Positions 35,678 through 47,186 of a stretch of 64,000 nt of DNA are shown one piece after another. The stretch spans positions 1,927,001 through 1,991,000 of the forward strand of contig JADLSH010000076.1 of assembly GCA_016169945.1 (NCBI GenBank), given 5' to 3'. Below the pieces are notes generated by a model. That model saw only the letters and a program-made list of their open reading frames with translations, made no database searches and had not been told where the DNA came from. Each line of letters begins with the position of its first letter. The first letter of the stretch is position 1. The stretch is from Trachythela sp. YZ-2020 (taxonomy: Eukaryota; Cnidaria; Anthozoa; Malacalcyonacea; Clavulariidae). The position numbers and the translations under genes were made by a program.

Positions 35678-35938
35678 GTTGGGTGTATATGATGCTGCTG
35701 CCCATTTCAACACTGGTGCATCTGCTGCAATTGAGCTTCTAAAGGATATGGGCCTTGCACCTGGCAAGTTTTGTACAGAAGAGTGCTTGAAATCTGACAG
35801 GCTGCGTATACGGAAAGCAAACTATAAATGTCACGAAAAAAATAAGATATACGGCGCAGGTTAATACGGGGGGGAAAGAAGAAGAAAGGGGACAAATTAG
35901 CAGCAAAAGAAGGAGAAACATATGCATCAGGTGCATTT
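35678..35938 (+). pseudogene. Mutator-like transposase C-terminus, tandem copy 3
   Basis: Same as at 30739-31000 but with an extra TA (AAGATATACGG) that truncates the tail. Inverted end at 36523-36537. Confidence 0.8.
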
Positions 35939-38002
35939 TGACTAAACTTAGTTATATTGACTTGGTAATGTTTTAATACTTGTATACTTCTTGATTTGTA
36001 GTCAATATATGTTCTCAGTCATCTTTATCGCTCGTTTTCTCAAAATAGCATTTTCGGCTATACAGAACTCTTTTAAAAATGATAACTTAAAAGCTATTTA
36101 ATGGAATGACCTGAAATTTTTTATGTGGTAGGATAGGTATGTTTTCTTGTTCCTGAACCTAAATTTGTGGCTATTTTGTTAATAGTTCATAAATAACTGA
36201 ATTTGATGCACCCTAATGCATTGAAAACATTGATATCTGCTGTTTTTTATGAAATAATTTATATATTGGAAGGATTTTTAGGTTCATCCCCTAGACTGGT
36301 CTATAGTGAGTACAGAAATAAGATTTATTTGTTTTTGTATCCCCTATTAACTTCTCTATAGTTTTGAAAAAGGGATACTAAAATCGCTGTTGGGGGTCAT
36401 TATCTTAGTTGCCATGGCAACATAAAGTTCAATACTTATGTTGTTCTGATCACTACACCAATACCTCTTTGGTTCATGCATTAGTAGTTCAATTGAAGCT
36501 ATTTTATTGATAATTGAAATCAGGGTGGAAGACCACCTTCATCAAGACTTCTCATAATTGAAAACTACAGTATATTGCCCACATTAGCAACATGAAGCAT
36601 AGGTTTTTGTTGGTAAATTAGGTCATGCAAGAGATCTGTGATAAAAGGCTTTGTATACTTTTTTCTTATATAATTAAGTACCATACAATGATTGGTGGAA
36701 TGAAAACTAACAAAGTAGTGCATGACGATGTACAGTAGCTAGCTAATAAATTATATTGACAGTAACCATGGATTTTGAGCCGTACAGGCTGATCAATTTT
36801 AAAGGCTTTGTATGCGAAGTAAATATATACGTGAAAATACTGGCCACTAATGTAAATGTGAAGTAGATTGAATACGTGTTTTAAATAGATTGAATACGTA
36901 GTCGTAGATTGACGAATATGTGTTTTAATTCAATTAATACATGTGCATATTATATTGTGAATGTGAGTATATAGGAATATATTCGTATCATACAGAAGGT
37001 GAATCTACGTGACCTGTATCATATGCTTTTCTTTTACTCATATTATGTTCAAATGTATAACAGAGCACCACAGTAGTTTAAGTACTGTTTAATAAACAAT
37101 CAGGAGTTATTTTATTATGTTTGAAATCACAGGTATAAAGCTACTTCACGTGACATTATGGTTGACATGATTTGGCAATAAGCTTATGAATTATTAATAA
37201 GTGTTTTTGAAAAACTGTTTTGCACTAGGCTGTTAGTGTTCAATATTTTACACAGACTGAATATTTTAACCAAAACAATGAATACTGAACAAAAATGTGG
37301 GCAAGTAGCTTTTGGACTTCCATCGTTAAGTAATGGAACAAAGTTTAAGTATTTTAATATTAATTTGTTAAGTAAATTTTAATCTTTAAACGCTTAAACA
37401 CTATGTATACTTAATAAGTTAGTATAATTAGTTAGTAATACGTAACTGTGTCTTTCCCAAAACTTGTGTTTGATACGAATAGTTCTTTGTTGCATGCATG
37501 CACTTATGGATGTTTTTAACAAACAGGACACTATGTATTTGGGCTAATCTGAAAATTGTAAAGATAACTTAAGGAAAAATCAGTTTATAATTATATAATA
37601 CAGATTGCAAAGTTGTTTTGGTCACAATGAATATTGAATTACTTATTAAACATTGAATTAAACCTTTGTGCATGTGTAAATTTAAATTGAAGTATAGAAA
37701 GTAATTTTATGATAGATACTGACTCTGTTTTCCAATGGCTTGCAGTCAAGGTTGATACTACTCCATTTATATACTAAAAAACACAGTGTTTACGTGAAGA
37801 TAATTTTACAATGAAAACTGCATTATGTTGTTAGTGGACCTGTTATGTACCTGCATAGAAATTAATTAATTGACATAAGCACACATTACCCAAAATGGTG
37901 ATTTTCTGGCCTTAAAACCTGAATTGCTACCCCTTGGCGAAATTGTTGCACTCGTGATTGTTTTATTAATCAAATAGTAATATTCAATATTGTTCCTTTT
38001 AG

Positions 38003-40705
38003 GAAATTAATGAAGATATTGGAAGTGAAATTCTATTTAGTGAAAAGGATAGTAGTGACGAAAGTTGGGTTCCAACTGAGAAGGACAAATTAGAAGATTC
38101 AAAGAAAGGTGTAAAGCGTCCTTTAGACACGGCAATGAAACAGAAAAAGAAAATTAAACTGTCTGATGTATCAAAAGATGACGGAGCAATAACCAAAGAA
38201 GGGCAACCTGATAAAAGTCTACCAGAAAACCAAGAAAATATATCTGAGAGAAGGAAGATTTCCTGCCCTTTATTTTCATGCAAGGCTAAAGTTGTCCATA
38301 TTCCCAGACACATGCGCAACGTCCATCACTGGACCAAAGAGGCAGCATCCAAAGTATTGTCCAAGTTCAACATACGCAAACGTAAAGATAAAGAAACTAA
38401 AAAGAAAGATTATCATTCCCGCCGTCATTGTCCACTGAGTAACTGCCATTCCGTTGTCAAGCGTTTACCTGCCCACTTGCAGAAGGTCCATAAATTAGAT
38501 AAATCCTCTGAAGAATATTGTGATGCCTTGGAAAATGGCAATGTTGTTTCCGACTATAAGCATCCCACGATACATTGGCAAGAAGAACGATTGAAGACGA
38601 AAGAATGGAAAGGAAGAGGTGATAGCAGACCGATTGGATTAAAGGAATATGCAACATTTAATGAGGAAGAGAAGGAAGATAAAGAACTCCACTGGGATGA
38701 ACGTACAAACACTGACAGTGATTTTGATGATGACAGCGACGATGATGATGAAATCTTGAGCGAGAATAAAAATGAAATCCCATCAAGAGTGGGGATGCCC
38801 ACTCTACTAGTCGACTTTGAGGACTGGTTGCGATCACCAGACGGAGGAAAAAGAGACGAAAAACTGTAAAACAGCATAGCGCTCAGTTGTTTGGGATGTT
38901 GAAGGCAATTGACAATGAAGAAGATGTCAAGTCGTTGTTGGATGTGAAGCTTGTCCGTCTTGTATTCCTGAAAAGCTACGTCAAAAATAAAAACTACGAA
39001 GCTGGGACCATCAAATCATATTTAATGAGTGTTCGTCATTTCTACTCATTTCTTATATCGGACAGGCCAAACAGTATCGAGTTCAACGTTGACGAAGTGA
39101 ATGCTGCCCGAGAAAAAGTAAAAATGTGGTCTGTGTCATATAAAAGAGAATCAAACATGCGAAAATGGCAAAAACTCGAAGAGGATACGATGAATCGTTT
39201 GACTCCAGCAAATATTCGGAGCTTTGAGAAAAGTGAGACGGCCAGAGAAGCGATAAAAATCATTGGGGAACATTCAGACACCACGCGAACAACATCAGTT
39301 ACCCAGCAAAGTTATACTTTGGTGTGAGATTTTCTATTTACCCAAATATTCACAGACAATGCTAATCGTCCTGGAGTTTTAGCTGGCATGACCATCCAAG
39401 AATACAAAAGAATGACAAAACTAGATGAACACTATGTAATAACAGTGATGAAACATAAAACTGCACATGTTCATGGTCCAGCTCGCATAGTTTTGAACTC
39501 TAAATTAAAATCTTGGCTGTCTATATTTGTTGATGTTATGCGACCTCAAATTGCGAGTGCTACAACTGGAAATGTATTCCTGTCATGGAATGGGAAAGAA
39601 ATTAAATCTGGCCATATTACGAAGGCTGTTCAGTCTGTATTAAAAAAAGGTGGAATGGATGTAAAGGTCACGTCAACATCTTTTCGCAAAGCTGCAGTGA
39701 CAAAAGTGCTCTGCTAACCCAGCGCTCAGCGGAAAACTGGCTCGCCATATGGCCCACAGCGAAGCCACAGCTAAACAATATTACTTATTGGCTGAAAAGT
39801 CTAAGGAGTCGGTCGAGGCATCCAAGAAGCTTGGGGAGCTTATGAGATGAGATGATGGCAAAGAAGAAAGCGAATCTGGGAGCACTCAGGAAAAGGCTGA
39901 ATATCCACCTGAAGGTAAAGGAAACAAGGAGTCGGTCGAGGCATCCAAGAAGTTTGGGGAGCATATGAGATGCGATGATGGCAAAGAAGAAAGCGAATCT
40001 GGGAGTACTCAGGAAAAGGCTGAATATCCACCCGAAGGTAAAGGAAACAAGGAGTCGGTCGAGGCATCCAAGAAGTTTGGGGAGCATATGAGATGCGATG
40101 ATGGCAAAGAAGAAAGCGAATCTGGGAGCACTCAGGAAAAGGCTGAATATCCACCCGAAGGTAAAGGAAAAAAAAAAGTCCCATGGAACGAAAAAGATTT
40201 GGAAAGAATTAAAAAAGTTTTTGAGGAAGAAATCGCTGCCAAAACGATAACAATGGATCTTGTCCGTGATGGTATTGAAATAAATGAAGAACTTCGTGGC
40301 ATGTCACCACGACGAGTATACGACAAGTTAAAAAAAGAAGTGAATAAAGAATCATCATCTTCCGAAGCCGTGCTGGAACTGCCACAAGGCTGCGATTCGT
40401 TAGAAGATAAGCTTTCAAGATTTGATTCTACTCATGACAGTACTAACCTTGATGACAAACTGTCCACCAGCATAATTGACCCAAGTATACATGAAAGAAA
40501 CAGCAGCTTTACAAACAATGAAGTCAGTATTCTAAACGAACTATTTGGAGACATGATTACAAAAAATAAAAAGATTTGTCGGATTGAAATCGAAAAGCGA
40601 TGTTCAGCAAGCAAAGGACAAAAACTCATAAATAAAATATCGGTCACACAAGTCCTCAATCGCATCAAATACGAAAGACGAAAGAAAAGACTTGCTTCAC
40701 AGTAA
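38003..40705 (+). pseudogene. main exon of a C2H2/tyrosine-recombinase gene, two frameshifts and two stops
   Basis: Acidic/basic leader, then two C2H2-type fingers (CPLFSCKAKVVHIPRHMRNVH near 38262 and CPLSNCHSVVKRLPAHLQKVH near 38429) and an acidic run. A SAM-like core-binding helix set follows (GTIKSYLMSVRHFYSFLI). The catalytic domain comes next: Arg I in TDNANRPGVLAGMT (CGT 39367-39369), a beta-strand Lys in VMKHKTAHVHGPA, Arg II in TSTSFRKAAVTK (39684-39686), and His and Tyr in HMAHSEATAKQYY (39755-39757, 39779-39784). The HxxR histidine is Thr. A 41-residue repeat and two HTH-like modules end the protein (VPWNEKDLERIKKVFEEEI, NNEVSILNELFGDMI). Damage: shift at 38846-38870, TGA 39325-39327, shift at about 39700-39710, TGA 39846-39848. 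Family: Crypton-like or phage-integrase-fold recombinase; whether it is a mobile gene or domesticated is open. Confidence 0.7.
39806..40174 (+). repeat. 3 x 123-bp (41-residue) coding tandem repeat
   Basis: Unit starts GAGTCGGTCGAGGCATCCAA at 39806, 39929 and 40052 (period exactly 123). It encodes ESVEASKK(L/F)GE(L/H)MR.DDGKEE...EYPPEGKG. Units 2 and 3 differ from unit 1 at a few bases, including TGC in place of the TGA stop of unit 1. Confidence 0.95.
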
Positions 40706-41224
40706 GACTTCATGGTTTTAGAGAATAATACATGGATGTGCAGAAATACGAAATTTATTTCGAGTGCTGAACATGATATCTCACGAGTGAGCAAAGCGAA
40801 CGAGATGTCATGTTCTCAAATTCATGAATAATTCATTATCTAATTACCCAGTCCAACCATTGGATTTTTCAAATAGTATTTAAAAACAAGAATTTCCAAG
40901 CATCCGTGTATTAATCTGATTATTATATTAACCTGATAGTTGGGGCAATCTGATCATTATCCTTTTTAGTACGAATATACTGTGAGAAATAACACAACTG
41001 AAAAACTACCAAAATACTTCAGCAAAACTAAGATAGAAAATAACTTATCAGTAAATTAAAAGAATTTGCTGATAAGCAAACACTCCTTTCTGTTTAGAAT
41101 GCTAATATGTTCGCCCATATTTCGACTACATTTGTAAAAGGTGGGATGTGTTTGGTAAAACACAAGCCAAACGGCTCCAATTATTAGAGCTGCTCGAATT
41201 ATGAATATCACTTTTTATTAATTT
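40706..41224. other. 3' flank of the recombinase gene
   Basis: A 14-bp stem (GAACATGATATCTC / GAGATGTCATGTTC, 40769-40815) with about 19-nt loop lies 64 bp after the stop codon, possibly a 3' UTR structure. Otherwise nothing seen. Confidence 0.5.
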
Positions 41225-43795
41225 TACTGAATTAACTGACCTGAGTGAGCCAGAAATTGAGAGTCAATGGTTTCTAATCAAAATGGAACGTTTACCACGA
41301 GGAATCAACTCTATTTTATTGGGAACAGTTTATCATCCTCCTCAGAGCGATGAGCATGTTCTTCGAATGCATATTGTAAGAAACTATATACTTTATGTTA
41401 TATTTCAAGTTGGGTTCTTGTAAAACCGGTCAAACAGGTTATTATTACGGGGGGAAAACTGTTGTTGTTGACTTTGAAAAACAGGACTATTGATTTATAA
41501 GTGTATTTTCATAATATTAAAAGACAAAACTAAAGTAATGTTTAGTTATCATATTATATTTTAACGAAAATATAACACATATCTTCAAATGTTTAGATTC
41601 TTTACTTGCCACCTATCCTAATTCTGCCATGTCTGTCCTTGGTGATTTCAATCAATTCAAGCCAGGTAATCTCTGCAACTCTTTTAGATTGAAGAAACTG
41701 GTTACCAAGCCCACCAGGGAAAGTAATATCCTTGACCAAGCTTTTTCAACTCTATCACCTTACTACGATGCCATCATCCTGCCTCCTATTGGTCAATCCG
41801 ATCATTCTAGCATCTTGCTACAACCTATTTCGACACATGCTCCAAGTCTACCAACCACACGATTGCAAAAGCGTGATTATCGAGCTCCTAACAAACTAAA
41901 GTTGATCTCTCGTCTGAATACTGTTAACTGGACACCACTCCTGCAGCTGAATTCATGTGACGAACAACTGGATTCTTTCCAGATGGAATCAAACTGTTGT
42001 CTGGACTTTCTAATCCTCCCCCGTTAACAAGCTTAGCCGTAAATGGCACTGTTTTGAACGACTTCGATCTTGCTGTCGCTATTAACGAATACTTTTGCAG
42101 TGTTGCTGCTGACATACCACAACTAAACTTTACTCCCATACCTGTTTCCAACATTCCTGATGAGTACATCATTACCCGTGATGCCGTAGAACTTGCTTTG
42201 GTGGCTGTCCAAGATCGCAAGTCTGTAGGACCTGGCGAGATTCCCAATTGGCTCTGCGCCACAACTATTAGCATCCCTGTGTATTCCATGTTTAACTCTT
42301 CTATTAGAGAAGGTTGTGTCCCCGAGCTGTGGAAATGTGCGGATGTCCTACCGTTGAGGAAGATCTCTAGACCGAAGTCTATCGATATGGACCTTAGACC
42401 TATATCTCTAACTGCAGTGTTGAGCAAAACTCTTGAGTCTTTTGTTTTCAACTGGCTTGCACCTATTGTTATGCCATACATCGACCCTTTCCAGTTTGAT
42501 AGTGTGACAAAGTCTTCAACCACTCACGCCCTCGTGCATTTAGTCCACTACTGGCTCTCTGCCCTGGAAACGCCTAACACCATTATCCGAACCTGCTTCA
42601 TCGATTTTTCCAAAGCGTTTGATCGAATTGATCATAACATTCTGATGCGTAAGTTACAGCTTCTCAATGTTCCACCGGTTCTATTAAACTGGTATTCAAG
42701 TTTTCTTCAAGGCAGACAGCAGCGTGTCAAATTAAAAACTTGTAAATCTGATTGGAAAGAAATAAAAGCTGGAGTTCCGCAAGGTACCAAACTTGGTCCT
42801 CTGTTCTTTCTTATAATGGTCAATGATCTGTCCAGCGAATTGCCTTTGTACAAGTATGTTGACGATTGTGCAATCTCTGAAGTTGTTAGAGTATGTGAAC
42901 CGGATCTACCAAAATTACAGCAAGAACTTGACAATGTGACCCAGTGGTCAAGTGCGAACAACATGAAGTTGAACGTAAAAAAAACTAAAGATTTCACTGT
43001 GTCATTTTTTATCAATCAACCCCCGGTGCAACCCTTGTTTGTCAATAACCAACCCCTGGAGGCTGTTAATACCATCAAGCTCCTGGGGGTAAATTTGACC
43101 TCCGATCTTAAGTGGACCACACACATCAGGCACATATCCTCTAAAGCAAGCAAACGTCTGTATGCTTTAAGGATATTAAGAAGAAATGGTGTCCAACCAA
43201 GTGATCTTAGGACAGTATATTGTAGTTTTATTAGACCTGTCTTGGAATATGCGTGTCCAGTCTGGCATACCTCGTTACCAAAGTTCCTGACTGATGAATT
43301 AGAGCACATTCAGAGACGTGCGTTCAAAATTATTGTCCCCCACTTGTCCTACTCTGAAAGCCTCAAAGACCTAAATTTGCCCACTCTCGAGGAGAGAAGG
43401 GAATTGTTATGCAGATCTTTTTACAAAAACAATTATAGTGACACTTCGAGTAAAATTTTTAATCTATTACCTGAACCTTTACATCACCAGTACAATCTTA
43501 GACATTCCCGATCTATCTCACTTTTTAAAACCCGAACTAAACGCTATAATGATAGTCTTTTGCCATATTGCGTATGCAAATGGAACTCTTTTTAATCTTT
43601 TAGGCTTCTATTGATTAATATATCAACTTGTAAATTAGTAATCCTACGTTATAGTAATTAGTATTACCAGCGTATCTATAATCTGTATATACGTATTTTG
43701 CTCTACTATTTTTAAACTATGTAAACTTGTGTTTTTCAGTTCGTTTTTGAACTGCCATTCAAGTATTTTAATAAATCTAATCTAATAAATATAGA
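41225..43795 (+). pseudogene. LINE (CR1/L2/Jockey group): endonuclease 3' half and reverse transcriptase
   Basis: 41225-41375 gives the middle of an EEP endonuclease (ELTDLSEPEIESQWFLIKME, LLGTVYHPPQSD). A 220-bp non-coding insert follows, then SVLGDFNQFK and SDHSSILL (endonuclease C-terminus, 41629-41815). At 41980 the endonuclease is fused to reverse transcriptase sequence in another frame, so the linker appears deleted. The RT reads on to 43595: motif A FIDFSKAFDRIDH, motif B AGVPQGTKLGP, motif C YVDD, then the thumb and C-terminal ...CVCKWNSF. The 3' end is AATAAATCTAATCTAATAAAT (43770-43791), a short direct-repeat tail as in CR1/L2 elements. 5'-truncated, dead. Confidence 0.85.
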
Positions 43796-44257
43796 GGACC
43801 TTGTGAGACGATATCATGAAATTTGGATATTAAACTTTGCACTGGTTCACTCTCAGAACGTTTTTGTTTAATTAATTCATTCATATACTGTTTATTCTTT
43901 TGCTTAGATGCAGCACTCATTGTTGAGGGCTGGAAACTCTCATTACCCCGTTTTTGTTTCATATATTCATTCAAGTAACTTTTTTTCTTTTGCTTAGACG
44001 CAGCACTCTGTGTCAAGGGCTGGAAACTCTCACTATCCCGTTTTTTTTTCATATATTCATTCATGTACTGTTTTTTCTTTTGCTTAGATGCATAACTCGG
44101 TGTTGAGGGCTGAAAAGCCTCACTATCCCGTTTTTGTTTCATATTCATTCATGTACTGGCTTTTCTTTTGCTTAGATGCAGCACTGGGTGTTGAGGGCTG
44201 AAAACTCTCACTATCTCGTTTTCTTTTATGTATTCTCTCATGTACTGTGTTTTCAGT
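43796..44257 (-). repeat. array of ~90-bp coding repeats (30-residue unit)
   Basis: The landmark TGCTTAG recurs at 43901, 43991, 44081, 44169 and 44258 (periods 90, 90, 88, 89). On the minus strand each unit encodes YMNEYMKQKRDSESFQPST followed by xSAASKQKKK(Q/S). The 88-bp and 89-bp units shift the frame. It continues the polyprotein at 44253-45995 on its C-terminal side and stops where the LINE tail begins. Confidence 0.85.
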
Positions 44258-44900
44258 TGCTTAGACTGAGACCGTACTGTGTTTTCAGTTGCTTAGACTG
44301 AGACCTCTGTGTTGACTGTTCAGGATTCACAGTCACATTTTTTTTTCTGTTACTAATAGTTTGATTAATACTTATCTTAACATTTTTACTAGTATCTAAT
44401 TGTTGTGGAGAATTTGACTGATTATGACAGAGACCCGACATTGAAGAACATGGCAACGTTGATACATAATGATACTCATCAATGTGACCCAAATATACAT
44501 TGCTTAGTTGCTGTGTTGATAATACTGGTTGTATTATACTGTATTCGCGAAACCCTTCATGTGTCTCGGCAATAATAATTTTTAACTTAAGCTGGTCAGC
44601 TACAGCTTGTATAATCATAGCATCACCCCATGTCCCTTGCATAGACATATTATTAAGGTATTCTAACCAAGAGTTTTCAGTATTACTTTCAATGAATCTC
44701 TCAGGATTATCTCTCATATATGCAATACCAGCTGCTCTAACGTCTAAGTGTTGTTCAGGGTTACCATATAACTGATGTGACACAGCTCGAAAGAAACAGT
44801 CACCATCACCACCAACATCAAATGGTCTTAACCGAAAGCATCTTAACCTTTGCCCTAACACTACATTTGATGGCAGCCTAGTTAGACTGTTGTTTTGGAC

Positions 44901-44924
44901 AGGACCAGGATTTAATTCAATATC
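44901..44924 (-). other. 2A ribosome-skipping motif (DIELNPGP)
   Basis: Matches the D-(V/I)-E-x-N-P-G-P consensus, preceded by the hydrophobic LLLSS typical of active 2A peptides. It would release the OTU domain with an N-terminal proline. Confidence 0.85.
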
Positions 44925-45462
44925 GCTTGACAACAATAGTTTCTTTTGAGATATGTGATATTGTTGATTAGCAAAATTGTAATTACCAGCTATGCATTCA
45001 TTGTATAAAATATTACATGAAGAGCATTTTGTTGTTTCAATATTTTTGTGAACTAAATGAATAGATGGTTTAAAATACCTGAATGAGTTGAGAAAGATAT
45101 GTTGCATATGCACAAATTGAAAACAATATTGCTTGTAATTTCTAGCTAACTTGTTTAAAATAGATGACTTAGGGGCATTTCTTACAAAATAATGCTTCAA
45201 AAATGGTCTATTTTTTCTCTTTCTCAAAGCTAATATAATCCCCTTTAAAGGTAACCTAGAAGGTTCACGGTCTCTACATCGTTTAACATTTGGTTGTTTA
45301 ATCAATTTCCGTACAGAAGACCTGTACCTATGCACACAATTATCTGAATTTATACACATAATATAGCTATTGTGGACACATGTTAAATGTGCCATGTTGT
45401 ACTTCTTTTGCTGGTGAATTACATCAGATTTTGTGAATTGTTTCAGAAGAGATTGATATTTT

Positions 45463-45840
45463 GATCTCCGAAGAGATTGATTTGATCTCCGAAGAGATTG
45501 ATTTGATCTCCGAAGAGACTGATTTGATCTCCGAAGAGACTGATTTGATCTCCAAAGAGACTGATTTGATCTCCGAAGAGACTGATTTGATCTCCGAAGA
45601 GACTGATTTGGTCTCCGAAGAGACTGATTTGGTCTCCGAAGAGACTGATTTGATCTCCGAAGAGACTGATTTGATCTCTGACAAGACTGATTTGGTCTCC
45701 GAAGAGACTGATTTGGTCTCCGAAGAGACTGATTTGGTCTCCGAAGAGACTGATTTGATCTCCAAAGAGACTGATTTGGTCTCCGAAGAGACTGATTTGG
45801 TCTTCGAAGAGGTTGACGTCTTCTCCGAATAGGTCTGCTT
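45463..45840. repeat. 21-bp minisatellite, 18 units, coding
   Basis: Unit GATCTCCGAAGAGACTGATTT. All 18 copies are exactly 21 bp, with substitutions only (for example GG for GA, CCAAAG, CTGACAAG). Because 21 is a multiple of 3 and the unit lacks stops in several frames, the minus strand reads LRRSNQS or SSETKSV and the plus strand ISEETDL without interruption. Confidence 0.95.
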
Positions 45841-45995
45841 GCCCTCCAAATAAGTTTATTATTTGCTTTACAAAAAATGGCGAACACTACATGAGGAGGC
45901 AGTGCTTCCACTTTCAAAGTTGTAATTTCCATATTTGACAGCAAACATTTCCATAAATTTCCCAAAAATTCGCAAATGATATCCCTAAGTATCAC

Positions 45996-47186
45996 AATTT
46001 ACCCCACAATAACCTATATTTCCCCTGACATCCCAACATCTGAAAATTCCATATAATATTATAGGTGATTTGTCCTTGAAAATAGGATTAAACGTGATAT
46101 TTAGCATATTCTTTTGGACTTTTAACACTCAGTATTCAATATATTTAATTGGTATTATTTGCTGAAAACTGAAATTTGCATAGAATTTCCATGTGATATG
46201 GAATATTTCATGGAATTGGAAAAGACCTGATTTTAGTTCAAAAATGCCATAAAATATGGAAATTTCCATGAAAGTGGAAATCCTGCGAGGAGGTCAAGCA
46301 AATTCGGAAATTGCCGAAATCATTCCGACGGCAAAATCGGAAATTGTCGCCATCTTTCGGACAAACAAAGATTTGGAGTACTCTGATTGGCTGTATGTTC
46401 CAATATATCGCTCGTTTGGGCGGAAGTAAGATTTCGCATATCAATAAGCTTCAGTTATCTATCAATAGCACAACCTCATACCAGGGCCTGCCTTCCCGAT
46501 TTTTAGTGTAATTGGTTTATTAGTTTACGAGGGCATCAATGGTCACACCAGCTGTAACCACACTATCATTGCACACTAACCTGTCCTGTACTCGGTCCTA
46601 TATGGGAAGCTTGATACGTCTGTATGGGAAGATTGATATTCATGTCAACCATATAACATTTATCTTATGGTGATTAAATCATTATAGCACCACACATAAA
46701 CATAGTTTAGTCCATAGCGACTTAACGCTCTAAAGAACGACTTGTTCATCTATTCATTCACAATTTTTAACACAGGACAGAATAATTTAAAGGAAGGCAT
46801 TTCGGCGAAACAAGCATCGTTGTCGCAATAAGCATTGTTGTCGCGCAAATACGCTCTGCATGAGCTGTGAAAACTCGTTACATTTTAAGCCTTTTTAGGG
46901 CTATTTCGGCATTGGAAGTGAAATGCGATTCACATGACCAAGTCCAATCTCGTCCCCAGCCCAATGGTCTAGTCGGAACATATATTGTACTTTATATGTC
47001 AAAATGGAACTATACTGTAGCGATATAGCCTATATAGGGCACATATTAGAATATATAATGACCTGTACCCTATTCCCCCCCGATCGCACTACCTAATACC
47101 GATAAACTTGGTACTAGTGCCATTTTTATGTATGATTCTAACTTATTTTGATACATGCGTGCCGTGCGCAAAATTGAGAATAGTCA
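45996..47186. other. intergenic, no gene supported
   Basis: Between 46020 and 46290 there are several diverged palindromic bits built on GGAAATTTCC. Otherwise nothing seen. Confidence 0.4.

Larger units (their letters stand above)
23349..38154. repeat. three tandem copies of a 4.94-kb segment
   Basis: Copy 1 23349-28283 (4935 bp), copy 2 28284-33220 (4937 bp), copy 3 33221-38154 (4934 bp). Both internal junctions read GAAAAT-AAAACAGGTGGCG. They join recombinase exon 3 (original continuation GAAAATTAAACTG at 38149) to the middle of the hAT transposase (original GCAAAACAGGTGG at 23348). The breakpoint shows essentially no microhomology. Copies are nearly identical; many differences are single-base homopolymer indels. 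Confidence 0.95.
44253..45995 (-). pseudogene. 2A-OTU polyprotein remnant, probably Helitron- or LINE-related
   Basis: On the minus strand: an N-terminal stretch of 7-residue repeats (LRRSNQS; DNA repeat at 45463-45840), about 160 residues of unrecognised basic sequence with a CSSCNILYNEC cluster, then SSDIELNPGP, a 2A ribosome-skipping motif. Immediately after comes an OTU cysteine-protease domain: GGDGDCFFRAVSHQLYGNPE has the catalytic Asp-Gly-Asp-Cys, and DEYHY gives the His near the end. 2A followed by an accessory domain is known from non-LTR elements, and OTU domains from Helitrons. Downstream the KQLKTQY frame is broken by a 32-bp duplication (44247-44310 region), which separates it from the 90-bp repeats. 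The N-terminus is uncertain; the helicase or polymerase part is missing. Confidence 0.65.

Noticed and set aside
45424..45849. SSETKSV-repeat and ISEETDL-repeat frames as separate genes
   Set aside because: They are alternative frames of the 21-bp minisatellite; only the frame leading to the 2A-OTU region has a recognisable continuation.
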